DNA of 64,000 nt from Symsagittifera roscoffensis (lineage: Eukaryota > Xenacoelomorpha > Acoela > Convolutidae). Below are positions 53,438 to 63,999 of the stretch, piece after piece. Each line of letters begins with the position of its first letter. Position 1 is the first letter of the stretch. The stretch spans positions 28,159 to 92,158 of the forward strand of contig NW_026971721.1 of assembly GCF_963678635.1 (NCBI RefSeq), read 5' to 3'. The translations under genes were made by a program, and so were the position numbers. The notes below the pieces were generated by a model that searched no databases, was not told the origin of the DNA, and was given only the letters and a program-made list of their open reading frames with translations.

Positions 53438-53914
53438 ATTTATGGAGAGAGTGTTTTCTGTATCACTTTCTGTGTCTGATGATCCACAGTTTATTTGATT
53501 TAGTTGTAGTTCGTTATTTCCTGTGTCGTCAATACCTGGGGGGTCTGATGTTGTTTCTTCATTTGATTGTACTTGATTAATATGTCTGTGATGTTTGGGT
53601 GTACTACTTCTGTGGCGATGTTTAGAATTATTATAATGGTTATTATTTCTATGTGGTGATTGAGAATAATTTCTATAACGATTATTATAACTTGAATGTC
53701 GATTTTGTGAATTGTTTCGTGATCTGTTTTGATAATTATCGTTTGATCTGTGATAGTTTGATCTGTTATATGAGTTATTTCTTGATCGATTGTTCGGGTA
53801 ATTCTGATTTCGGTTGTTCGAATAACTTCTATTTCGATTTTTTGAATAGTTTCTATTTCTATTATATGATGAGTTTCGTGATTGATTGTTTGGATAGTAT
53901 TTATTTCTTGTGTT

Positions 53915-54604
53915 TCATTGAGAATTAGATCTAGAAACAAATTGTGTTGTATTTGAATTTGATCTGGAGTAGTTATTTCGACTATTTGGTCGATTGTAAT
54001 GATTTTGTGAAGAATTTTGTGTATTTCTTCGTTCTGGTGATCTTCCTCTATAACTTGAGTTATATGGTGATTGATTCCTCGTGTAATTAGTATTGTTCGG
54101 TAGTGGTTTTCCTGAACTGTTGTTGCTGTATACATTTTTGTTTGGTAGTTTTTGATCTTTCTTCATATATTGATAGAATGATTTATTTGGTTCTTTATAC
54201 TTTTGAGGTTTGTTCTGGTTATCTTGTTGTTTTTGTCTACATTCAGAAATACTATGTCCGTATCGTCGGCAATAATTACACCATTTTTTGAAAGATGGTT
54301 TGCCTTTAAAATTTGGGCGTTTTTCATAAATATTTAGTATTGCAGTGATTTTTTCAACTAGGTCTGTATCTGATTCCTGTATCTTATTGATATGTGTAGT
54401 GTTTGTTTCGATTCGATTAACATATTGTAGTTTCAGATTTTCTGTTTCTTCAAGTTTCATTGTGATTTCCGCTTGCTCTAGTTTGTCTACTAGTTTTCGA
54501 AAATCTAAATTGGGCTCTCGAATTGAGGAAGGGTAAGATGCTCTCTTTTTTATTGCTATTTTCCTTAATTGAGGTGTTAAGGTCATCATTAAAATTTCTG
54601 TCAT
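53915..54604 (-). pseudogene. Nucleocapsid part of gag, bounded by in-frame stops
   Basis: Contains one CCHC knuckle CNYCRRYGHSISEC, preceded by a helical linker (FRKLVDKLEQAEITMKLEE) and followed by an Arg/Asn/Ser-rich tail. It lies in the same reading frame as the capsid (54614-55057) and the protease (52205-53437), separated from them by single stops: TAA at 54614-54616 and TGA at 53915-53917. These look like nonsense mutations in one original gag-protease frame, though regulated readthrough cannot be excluded. Confidence 0.85.
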
Positions 54605-54613
54605 TTTTGTGTT

Positions 54614-55057
54614 TTAATAGTCATGTGTATTTAATGAATATGCTTTTCGAACTAGTGTTTCGATGCGTACTGCTAATTGTTTGATGGTTTCATTTGGTAA
54701 TCTGCGAATTTCATTACATATAACTCTTTGGTGTTGTTTATTTCTTTCGGAGTCAAACATTTTTGAAAATTCTTGTGTAAATCTTTTCCAATTTGATTTT
54801 ATTTCTATAGGTAATACTGAAAACCATTTTTGAGCTGCGCCATCTAAGGTTGTTTGTATCAACGCTGTGCGTCGATGTATCCAATTTTGATGTAGTGGTG
54901 TATTAATTGGTTCAGGTCCTATATTTAAAATTAAATTTGCTGTTACTGCATTTAAATAATCTTCTACAGAATATTCAGGGTCTGTTCCTGTGAATACCAT
55001 TAATGGTTTGTTTGATGTTATTGATGATCCACCCATGAGGTATGGATTCATTGTCAT
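54614..55057 (-). pseudogene. Capsid (gag) domain of the 17-kb element
   Basis: 147 residues resembling retrotransposon gag: LMVFTGTDPEYSVEDYLNAV, then HRRTALIQTTLDGAAQKWF and FTQEFSKMFDSE, ending at an in-frame TAA. The ATG overlaps the stop of the upstream ORF as ATGA. Confidence 0.85.
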
Positions 55058-55686
55058 TTGTAGTGATTCTGCGGCATTTGGCTTTGGGAAAAATTTGAAA
55101 GTTGATTTTTTGTTATTTCGTGTTGTTGAAGGTAATATGGGAGTGGTATTTCATTTTGCATTTGAGTTGGTTGATACGAGTGTGTGATCATTGGGTTTTG
55201 TGGTTGAATTGGTTGAAGAGATTGTGTTATAGTTGGATTTTGCATTTGTATTGGTTGTTGATTTTGTGTATCTGTTGGATTTGGAGAAAAAATTCTATGA
55301 TATGTATAAGGTTTTTGCACTCCTTGTCCGCGATATTCTTGAGTATACGGTGCAAAAATATCTGGTTGTAAATAATCATCATCAGATGATAAGTAATCCG
55401 TATGATGAGGTGCTTGCTTTTTATTTTCATTTTGTTGAAAGAATGGGTAATTTTCAGTACGATCCTGTGGAGGATGTGAATTAGTTCGAAAATTTACTGT
55501 GTTAGTTGTTGTCAATGGGTTATCCCAATTTTGAGAACTTACATGATTATGATTAGTTTTTCGTGGGGGATAGTTTGTTTTTGACGAATGTGCGTAATTA
55601 TAATTGTGTTTTGCAAAAGTGTTTCTTGTGAACGTTCTTCGTGTTTTTGACGGTACTGTCATAGGTCTATATGTTTGATAATCCAT
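55054..55686 (-). CDS. N-terminal gag/linker ORF of the 17-kb element
   Basis: Gln/Asn/Pro/Thr-rich, low complexity (QNQQPIQMQNPTITQSLQP repeats, three related 15-17-residue units). The frame is open further upstream to about 55925. It overlaps the capsid ORF by four bases (ATGA), an arrangement seen in coupled translation or -1 frameshifting. Probably the disordered N-terminal part of gag. Confidence 0.6.
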   Translation of the reverse strand: MDYQTYRPMTVPSKTRRTFTRNTFAKHNYNYAHSSKTNYPPRKTNHNHVSSQNWDNPLTTTNTVNFRTNSHPPQDRTENYPFFQQNENKKQAPHHTDYLSSDDDYLQPDIFAPYTQEYRGQGVQKPYTYHRIFSPNPTDTQNQQPIQMQNPTITQSLQPIQPQNPMITHSYQPTQMQNEIPLPYYLQQHEITKNQLSNFSQSQMPQNHYK

Positions 55687-55959
55687 ATGTGAATATTTTG
55701 GAGCAACCGAAGGTTTAACGGTTGATTGTAAGGTTACTTGTGCTAGTGAAGTGTTTGTATTTTTTAGTGTTGTTAAATTTGGACGTATCGGTGAAATGCT
55801 TTGTTGTGTAGTTGTTGTTGTTTGGACGATTTCTTCATTTATAAAGTGTGATGGTGTTTGGATATCTTGTTGTGTAAGATTCCTAGTTCCATTAAGGTTT
55901 TCATTGTGTATGACGGTCGAATTTAAACTGTTATTTCGCGTATCAGGTTAAAATGTATT

Positions 55960-56808
55960 TTAGTTTAATGGTGTTGCGTCAATAGTCAGTGGTACTACTC
56001 TCACATAGTCTCTTTGATAAGATATTGTACTTATTGCTTGACTTGAGATTGATTGTGGGATATTTATAAATGCATGATGAGACCATTCAGGGTCCCAAAC
56101 GTAGTCTGACTGTTCTGTGATGGCAGTATCATCGTTTGGATTTTGAGGTCTGAAATTTTTTCTTGCTTGTGAAATTAAGTCTATATTATGTGTGAAATAA
56201 TCTATTGTAAACCATGCCAAAATTTTTTGTAAGTCATGTTTTGTGTGTTGTGAAACTTCGTCTTTAGTGAAATTTTCTTTGATTATATGTAGAAAAGTTG
56301 AAAATAATGTGATTTCATGTCGTACTTTTGTATGTTTGGATGTCTCAGTTGGTGAGATACTTTGAAATTCTGTTTTTTCCAATATTGAAATATAGCTATA
56401 TAATATTGCAAAAACTTCGTTAGTGAATATGGAGTTTGCTCTTTGTGAATTATGATATTGTATGCTTTTAATATATTCTAAGAATACTTTTGAAAATTCT
56501 AATTCAAGATCGTCTGTTTGCATTACATATTTGCGGTGATTCGGATTTGGTGTGCTGAATTCTATGGTATAGATTCCGTATTGTTGTGTTAAATTACATA
56601 TATCTTTCAGATAATGTTCGATAATTTGTCTTTTGATTTTTACATCTGGGAATTCTGCTTTGCATGGGCTGATTCCGGGTTCAAACAAATTTAGGAGTAA
56701 ATTCTTGCAAAAGTCATGCTGCCCTCTATTATCGGGTGCATCTATGAGGAAGGGGTAAACCTCTTCGTCATCTGGACTTTCGTCACTTTGAGTGTGGCTG
56801 TGGCTCAT
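55960..56808 (-). CDS. Leader ORF of the 17-kb element (282 aa)
   Basis: First substantial ORF after the 5' LTR. Acidic start (MSHSHTQSDESPDDEEVYPF), mostly helical character, no recognised motif. It could be the matrix-like start of gag, with the following frame (55054-55925) continuing it, or a separate accessory protein. Confidence 0.6.
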   Translation of the reverse strand: MSHSHTQSDESPDDEEVYPFLIDAPDNRGQHDFCKNLLLNLFEPGISPCKAEFPDVKIKRQIIEHYLKDICNLTQQYGIYTIEFSTPNPNHRKYVMQTDDLELEFSKVFLEYIKSIQYHNSQRANSIFTNEVFAILYSYISILEKTEFQSISPTETSKHTKVRHEITLFSTFLHIIKENFTKDEVSQHTKHDLQKILAWFTIDYFTHNIDLISQARKNFRPQNPNDDTAITEQSDYVWDPEWSHHAFINIPQSISSQAISTISYQRDYVRVVPLTIDATPLN

Positions 56809-58470
56809 TTTTTCGTTTAATGACTGTTAATCTATAACTATCGATGTGTCTAATTGGTTGATTCCAATTATACAAGTGTACTGGTTTGTGTTTATTTTGC
56901 TTTTTTATTCTTCTTTTTCCTCTTTTTGATGAATTTGAAGTTGTTTCTGAGTCGGAAAAATATAATTGATCGTGAATGGGACAATTTTTATCAATTGATT
57001 CTTTTAATTTATAGAGTTCATCTAAATTGCTGGCTTCTGATTCTGAAAATGCGTTTCTATTTTTTGAAAATCTTTTTCGTGTGATTTGTCTTTGTTTGTT
57101 TATTATTTTTCTTTTTATTGTTAGTCGTTTTGTTCTGATATATCCAACTGTTTGTGTATGAGGTGTGATTACAAGATCGTATTTTTTGTTATCTATTTAA
57201 CAGTTGTGTAAAACGATTGTTTGTTTATTTCCTAGATTTTTGAATGACATAAGTTTTAGGATGAGGGATGCAAAAAGTTGTTAGATGATGTTTATTTTCT
57301 TAAACTGTTAGTCCTTACGATTTTTTGGTTAGCTTAACCTGGGTCTATTTGTTTAGGGTTGGAGAGAAAAGTATATCGATTCCGAAGAATGATTTTTTAC
57401 TTTCTAGTGGCTAATATAAGCTAAGGTGTTAACTTACTTAATCTTACTTAGGGGTAGTGATTGTGTTCAAGGGTTGGAGAATAGTAAATCGATCCACAAG
57501 GTTCAGGTATAATTAGAACGCGAGTAGTTCGTTAGATACTATTTTAAACTTACTAAGTCTAAGATTTATCCTGGGTCTGGTAAGAGGAGGGTTCAAGTGA
57601 AGGATGAATAACCGAAGTTCTTCACTGTTTATCCTAATTTGAATGGTTAGTTTTGTTGAAAAATTTCTATTAGTCTTAGGTTTTTAGGAAGGGTTGGATA
57701 GTGAATCGACGTTTGAGGTCGTTAGACACTTGCTAAGTGGGTGGGGGAGAACAAAATTGTTCTTTTTGATCCAAGGATAGGCCTTGATGATCACGTTTTA
57801 AATTTAGTGAAATAGAAAATTAATTAAGATCCAAGGATAAGCCTTGATGATCTGATTTTAAAATTAAGTGAATTTAAGTTTAAAATGGTTTAAATTTATT
57901 TAAGAAAAAGATTTAGTTTTTTAATGATATTAGTGAGCTTATGATTGCTGTTATGTTTAGGTGATGAAGCTGGGACAACAGATGGTTTTATGATTACTAA
58001 CAATTTATTGTCATGCTACTAATTTTTGTTTTGATTTTCAATAAATAATTTCCAAACATGTTTTATATAAGACTGCAGAATTTAAGAAAACTATTTGAGA
58101 TCTTTTTATCTATCGTTATTGTATATTAATAATTTTGTTTAGCGCCTGAAATGATCATGAAGATTCACTTCAAGATTTTATGTTTGCAAATGAAAATCTA
58201 AATTCATTGCTAATAAGATTCTAAATATAAAAGTTTGTGTTGGCTTTTGCCGTACTATCATATAAATATATGGTAAGTTTCTACTTTGTCGTATGTCGTC
58301 TCTTGTTCGAGGTCTTTTTACGATTCCGGGTAGTTCTGTTATTGTTCGGAATATCGGCTCTGATCTATTGAGTCGTAGAGACATTTCGATTAAATTATCG
58401 TCGTATAACATTTTCAAAATGTTTTGTCTGATTTCTAATCTATTTTTGGTTAATTCTAAGCTATTAAGGT
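56809..58470 (-). other. 5' leader of the 17-kb element with internal repeats
   Basis: Noncoding. Three related motifs GGGTTGGAGA/GGGTTGGATA followed by AATCGAT-like sequence lie near 57358, 57470 and 57693. A 60-bp tandem repeat (GATCCAAGGATARGCCTTGATGATC) begins at 57768 and 57828. A small minus ORF (58178-58417) is close to the LTR and could be an initial exon, but has no independent support. Confidence 0.6.
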
Positions 58471-58498
58471 CTTATTCGAGACTTATGGTCGCATCAGA
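58471..58498 (-). other. Candidate primer-binding site
   Basis: Minus-strand sequence directly inside the 5' LTR reads TCTGATGCGACCATAAG then TCTCGAA. The latter matches the complement of a tRNA T loop at the correct distance from the 3' end of a tRNA. The terminal TGG is imperfect, so the primer tRNA is not assigned. Confidence 0.35.
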
Positions 58499-58908
58499 TG
58501 AGTTAGGACCGATGTGGTTAATTCATAGAGTAGTTTCGGATAGGGTACACCGTCTGCTCGTCACGCTATCTTATTTTGGGCCGGATAGATTCGTGCAACT
58601 TCTTAGTCTAATACCGATCCTAATCTTACTCTTATACTTTCTAGTCTCAGGGTGTTTAACTAGTCTCTGCTAGGCTCAATAGATCTAGGGTATACTGGTT
58701 TGTTGCGGCTGCTGAAGTTCTCTTGGAGAGACAACTAATTTCTAAGTTGAATTCAAATCTCTCTGGTGCTGAAATTACAAGTAATTTCAGCACTTACAAA
58801 TAAGTGGGTTGTTAGTTAGATGGATCATGATTGGTTAATTTTAAATACTTTACAGTGGTAAAATATCTAATTTATCCAATCATAAAATATAGTTTAGATC
58901 AGGTTCCA
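58499..58908 (-). repeat. 5' LTR of the 17-kb element
   Basis: Partner of 41895-42304, equal in length. It contains a perfect 13-bp palindrome with 2-base spacer (GTGCTGAAATTAC AA GTAATTTCAGCAC, 58766-58793). Adjacent GTTG (58909-58912) is the target duplication. Confidence 0.95.
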
Positions 58909-60617
58909 GTTGGCTATGTTTTTTGATTTGGATCTTGCAAAATTGCTACTTGATTGTTTGGATGAAAAAAAACAGGTTTTTCAAAACGAATGATCCTAAG
59001 ATGGCAAACGCCTGGTGGCATTAACTACAGTTGCATGCAAGCACGTAGTGTTCTCTATAATATTTCGTTAAATTCAACACTTGAGATTTATTGAAGCTAC
59101 TGTTACTTTCGCATTAACTGTTCAGGCCAATGAAGATCAAAGAAAATGCGAAGTAGCTGTGTCCTTGGGAGTGTTTAAGTTTTCTTAAGAATCTTTGAAC
59201 GTAGTACAGACTATGACATAGGTTTAATGAATTTTTTCCGCGAAAATTTTAATTTTCGCTGGTTGATTTTTGAACTCTTAAATTCACTTCAATTCCTTTG
59301 TTGAAAGGATGGCTAACTCATCGAACAACAGAAGTTTAAAGGTTACGAAAAGAGTGATTGACTTGATGTTTGGAAAGTTTAATTCAAGTTTTAGCTTACC
59401 GAGCGGAATGAAATTTTTACCTATTGATCCAGTTTTCTTGAATTGAGCTAACTTTATCCTAAAAAGCGTCAACTAAAATTGTTTATGAAATTCGAAGTGG
59501 TTTAAGGCCGTTTTTTTTTTAAATTAAAACCTGATTTTTTTTTCTGTTTCATTAGGTGAGTTGACTTTTTTCCAACTGTCTGTTGGCTTTGTTTTTTTCT
59601 TGCAAAATCAGGTCAAACAAATAATCATTGGAATGGGTGGAGTAAAATATCTCATCGTGAAGCGTTTTCAGTTTTTGATTAGAGGGGCATTAAAAACATT
59701 GCGAAAACTTTGGTAAGTGTCGAGAGAAAACGTTGTTAAATTTTGAATTTCGTGCAAATTTTTTGAATTTGGTTGTTCGACTTTTGAATTTCGTTGTTCT
59801 TCTAAAAGCTGTTACTACAAATTATCATTACAAATTATTTAATTTTTTTTTTGTAAGAGTCCAATTTTGAACATTAGCAATTTTCGAAGTATTTTCCTGC
59901 GTCAAAAAAAATTCGTTTGAAATTGAATTTTTGCCAGATTTCGAGTAAGCAAAGAGTAAGCGTGTACGTTTTATGAAAAAATTATATCTAGGATTTCTCG
60001 AGGAGCGGATTTTCAAAAATATTTAAATACTTGTCGACTTTTTCTTGGGTCTTCCGATTTGATTTTCCGAGCTCTCCCAATGCACTAAAAAGACCCTGTT
60101 TCAGCCAAACTTTCTGCTCTCCCCTCAAAATTATTATATATTGACGTCAAAGGCGATTTTAAAAAAAATTTAGATTCCATCAGCCAAAAATGGTTATGTC
60201 AAAATAATACAAAATGGGGACCCTTTGGGTCGGCAGGTTGTCGAATCCCTAAGGGCCCCCCGCCCCCTGAATCAGTTGAATGAAAAGCTTAGTTTTCATC
60301 CAGTTTTCTCAAATTGTTAAGTTTTTTAGAAGGGGGGCAATCATGTAACTTTCTCAGAAATCAAAGAACTAAAAGGTAGTTTTCTTTTTCACTGAAATGA
60401 AAATCTGAAAAACTGAAAGAAAAAATCAGTCATCAGAAAAAAATCGGTTTAAACAGCTTCGTTGAGTTTTACTGTTTTTTGGCTTTGATTTCTTTCGAAA
60501 ACAATCATGTTTTTGTTAATATTTGAGATTTGCATCATGGACATTCGTCATAAATAATTTCAACCAGCGCTCAAAAAACTAACAACCTAAAAAATCTACT
60601 TAAAACTGTAAAAAGCT
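58909..60617. other. Intergenic region with interspersed repeat
   Basis: 58909 onward continues the host repeat interrupted by the LTR element. A further copy of the AT-rich interspersed repeat occupies about 59190-59600. A GC-rich patch near 60220-60272 (GGGCCCCCCGCCCCCTGAATC) resembles another DNA-transposon end. No gene seen. Confidence 0.6.
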
Positions 60618-61899
60618 TCACACATGAAATTCGGCTCTATAACTTTTGCAATGGACAGTCGGCTCATTTTTCGAATAATTTCCGCTCTCACATGTACCTC
60701 CAGGCGCTGATAGAGTGCTGATTTTTTGCCGATTAGAGGGGGTGTCATCGGGCAAAAAATTATTATTTCCATTTGATGTAAGCTCATGTTTTCTTGGAGA
60801 TCCGTTTATTGTTGGACCATTATGGGTACGGATCACAATTCCTGTTTTGTAATCATTAGCTGGCAAGTGATTTATATCAAAGTTTTTTCCATTTATGGAA
60901 GGTTCGATTTGGATTTCGTCATTGTTCTGGTAACTGTTGATAAACATTGATCTTGGTCTTGATAAAAAGGAATTTTCCATCTGATGTGAACAAGAAGTAG
61001 AGGAACCACTTGTTACCTCATTATTACAGTCATTGTTATGTAACAATGGAACTTCTCGGTTGATTGAATAAATCGAATTTGATATTGTGTTATAAGCTTC
61101 GGGTGCATTTTGGATTTCGTTTAACATCATCCGGGAGGTGTTTTGAGAAGCGTCTCGGAACTGTCGGTTACGTGTCCTTAACTCTGGGTTGAGATTTGCC
61201 TCGTCATGTTCGTTCACACTTCGTCCTTGCAGAGTAACGAGTTCGGCTCTTTTTTCTTCTTCCAGTATCTGAGTTTCTTCCAAGTGGACCAAGCTTGAAT
61301 ATGATGGTGAAAACTCTGAAAGAATGGAAAATTGATAATTTTATATCTTTTACTTTTTAACTTGTCTAAAAAATTTCATTTCTAAAAAAGGCGTTTGTAA
61401 AATAATTCCAACAGTTATAGGTTAATTGCTAGATGCTAGGTTATTTTTTAATGTTTGAAGTTTGAATTAATTTACCGAACAATACAAAATGTTGAATCAT
61501 TTAATATTGACCGGAGGGTTTAATAAGAGAAGTACTACTCAACAAGCGGGACACCTGAATGGTGAAATGAAGCGTGCTCAAGAAAGGATGAATTTTAATT
61601 GAAGAACAAAATTACCAGAAAACTAGAAATTGGTTTTCTCCAGCATGATTAAAAAAATCTTTTCTGATATTAATTAAATTTTATTCCATTTTAGCATTTC
61701 TTCATGGACAACTCTTTGTAATAAATTTTTTAGCTTACAGTTACTCAACCCCCCCCCCCCCCATTCTAAATCTGCTACTGAGCTTACCCATGGCTAAATG
61801 ATGCCCTATGTACACTATAAATGCGTAGATTAGAGCGAATGTAGCACATATGTGGGGTATTGCACAATCCAAATCTGCCAGTGGAGGTTTCTTCAGGTC
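60618..61899 (-). CDS. 3' end of an unrecognised membrane-protein gene (two exons)
   Basis: Exons complement(61788-61899) and complement(60618-61315), joined GT-AG with matching phase (ATG G|AG). The first encodes 37 residues with one membrane segment (CAIPHICATFALIYAFIVYI); the second encodes about 232 polar residues (VHLEETQILEEEKRAELVTL ... KSYRAEFHV) and the stop. The tail is rich in Asn, Ser, Glu and looks cytoplasmic and disordered. The 5' part lies upstream, probably beyond the window. Family not recognised. Confidence 0.6.
61316..61787. other. Intron with transposon terminus
   Basis: Intron of the minus-strand gene. It contains a 14-C run and ATTCTAAATCTGCTACTG at 61749-61780, matching in form the hAT-type end at 40595-40635. 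Nothing else seen. Confidence 0.5.
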
Positions 61900-62129
61900 C
61901 TGAAATATATAAATAGCTTTTAATTTTTTATAGAAAATACTTCACTGCAATCTCTATTTTGAAGTGAATTTGACGTGAAATATGACGCAAGCTAATCTAA
62001 ATTACCAGTAATTGTTTCGTACGGCGTTCATTTTTCTACCTTTTTGGGACAATTTGGTTGAACAATTTTCGACCTGACCTTATAGGACGGGGGAATAAAA
62101 TTAACCACGTTGATTATGATTGTGTGGGC

Positions 62130-62965
62130 TAACTATTATAGTAGTTAGCTCAAAAAGTAGTTTTAATAGACCGTCTGATTGTCGCGTTGTCTATTTTTGG
62201 TCCGATAAAGTTCGTGAAACTCCTTATTCCCTGACTAATTTTAGTCCTTCTCTTAAAATAGATCCTTCAGTTTTAATAAATTTGTAGAAAAATTGGGTTC
62301 GCGAGGTTGAATGTGAGATTTGTTTCTTCCAGTAAACTGAAACAAGACTGCTCGTATCAGGGCGAAGCCCTGAATGTTCCGACTGGCTTTTAAGGTCTAT
62401 CGGAGCAGTAATAACATAAAAAATAAAATGTAATGAAATAAAATGAAATTTTTTCGAAACTTTTTTTTGTAAAGATCATCCCCCTACACGCCATATAGAG
62501 TACAAAAAGATAAAGTTCGCGCCTTGTAACAAATCAATTATGGCAAATAAACTTCTTTCAACCAATTTGGAACGATTTCTAAGACGGATTAATTCTCCGC
62601 TTACGTGATATTAGCGCGAAATGTATCGCGCGTTAATTGTCCCAAATTGGCCAAAATGGCAATCTTTAAACCCCCATAACTTCACAAAAAATGATCACAA
62701 GTGAAATATTTTTTCAAGTTTAAGCTCAGGGCAACAATGCTTTTTGTATGATATAAAAAAACTCGTCAAAATGGCCAGTTAAAAAATCGAAATTTGTCTG
62801 AAGAAAACAAAACCCACCCGAGTACAAATATTCTGTTACTTCCGTTACAAAAGTCGGAACAAAAATATTCACGCTAAAATTTTACAATCTGAGTAGAATA
62901 TTTACTTGATGGATCATGATTGGTTTGCATATTTATCCAATGCAGAAATATGAAACAATATTTTT
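62130..62965 (-). repeat. Diverged relative of the 17-kb element's LTR
   Basis: 62160-62280 aligns by eye with the LTR interior (GACCGTCTGATTGTCGCG versus CACCGTCTGCTCGTCACG; TTTTTGGTCCGATAAAGTTCGTG versus TTTTGGGCCGGATAGATTCGTG). 62911-62945 matches the LTR's other end (GATGGATCATGATTGGTT, then TTTATCCAAT). The middle is unalignable, so this is an old solo LTR with an insertion, or two fragments. Confidence 0.45.
62348..62408. other. Nested hairpin
   Basis: Outer arms CTGCTCG (62348-62354) and CGGAGCAG (62401-62408) enclose a perfect inner hairpin CAGGGC GAA GCCCTG (62358-62372). It sits inside the diverged LTR interval, possibly a structured inserted repeat. Function unknown. Confidence 0.4.
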
Positions 62966-63999
62966 ACGCATTGCGCTTGCGATTAGCAAGCGCTAGCAAA
63001 TCATAACACATCCTTTTTCAATTTAATAAATTGTTAACAAAATTACTGAATATTTGGTACCAAGACAATTCATAACGACGAAAAAGAAATCTAATCCTAT
63101 AACGATTGGCAAGCGTAAAAAATAGATGCCAGGTGTTTTTTCATCGTCTCTACAAAAGTCAATTCATCAGTGTCGTTGGTGAATCGAGTCGACAAAAGTG
63201 TTACCCTTTGAAGGCTAGCGGCTGAAAAGTATAAACAACTAGTAAATTGAGCAATCAGTGAGCTCATGGCTGGGTATCAGTATCCCCAGACCACAAAATC
63301 ACTCCTAGAAACAGGGCTGCTACGTAATCACTAATACGTTTTTGTTTAGTAGAAATATTCAAGTTGATTTTTTTTAATTCTTAGCTCCTCGTCTCTTGAA
63401 AGTAAGAATTAGAGATGTTAAATTAAACTTTACAAAATTTAAAATTTTTCATAAAAAAGATGAAATACACTTCCTGTTATGCGGTATTTGTTAAGAAGCG
63501 GCTTCTTCGCTACCGGGGAGGATTAATTCGTACCCCAGCTGTCACAGTTTGCTAAACAAGGCAATAACGATTGTATCTGAACGGTCCTTACTTTCCGGGA
63601 AACTTTTCTTCTCTCAAATTTAATGTTCCTATGTCTCGTTTTCTTCGCTTTTTTGTCTAAAATTCAACAAAAATTCTGTTTTATTGTTTTTCTGCCATTT
63701 CAGTTGGCCCCAAACAATTTAATTGTTACTGTCATTTTCGCTGTTCGAAAGATAAAAATTGGTTCCTTCAATCAATTTAAATTTTCGGTTTTGTTAGTTT
63801 CGTCCAATAACTTTGTTAATTTTGTTTCTGAACGTAACGTACGCTTTCTTTTACGAATTAAAAAATCAATCATTCGGGTCGAATAACACAATGCAATATA
63901 TACTTCCGTGCTAAAGAAAGTTTTTGTTCGTGTTAACTGTAGGTTATTCTTGATTTTTTAGTATAGTGTTTCCCTCATAATTTACAAACGGATTTGTCG
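62966..63999. other. No gene recognised
   Basis: AT-rich. Small features only: an AAGAAG/CTTCTT palindrome at about 63495 and a locally GC-richer stretch 63480-63600. The exon(s) upstream of the minus-strand gene at 60618-61899 may lie here or beyond, but none could be supported. Confidence 0.4.

Larger units (their letters stand above)
41895..58908 (-). mobile_element. 17,014-bp LTR retroelement, Ty3/Gypsy class, defective
   Basis: Bounded by 410-bp direct LTRs (41895-42304 and 58499-58908), each TG...CA, with target duplication GTTG (41891-41894 and 58909-58912). The restored flank matches the host interspersed repeat (CAACTGTTGGCTATG), confirming the ends. Transcription is minus strand: leader, 282-aa ORF, gag, protease, RT, integrase C-terminus, then about 6 kb with three more ORFs including an envelope-like one. 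Pol carries a large internal deletion and gag carries stops, so this copy cannot be autonomous. It lies 1.09 kb downstream of the TOM70 stop in antisense orientation. Confidence 0.95.

Noticed and set aside
53500-54135. Minus ORF of 211 residues rich in Ile/Thr (IEIETIQKIEIEVIRTTEI)
   Set aside because: It is the shifted frame of the Arg/Asn/Ser repeats of the nucleocapsid tail; the gag-protease frame is the real one.
58178-58417. 79-aa minus ORF next to the 5' LTR
   Set aside because: Short and in the leader; kept only as a possible initial exon, with no donor site that stands out.
63588-63665. Possible minus-strand exon bounded by ATTTTAG and AAA|GTAAGG
   Set aside because: Only about 65 nt, open in two frames and Lys/Arg-rich from A-rich DNA; not distinguishable from chance.
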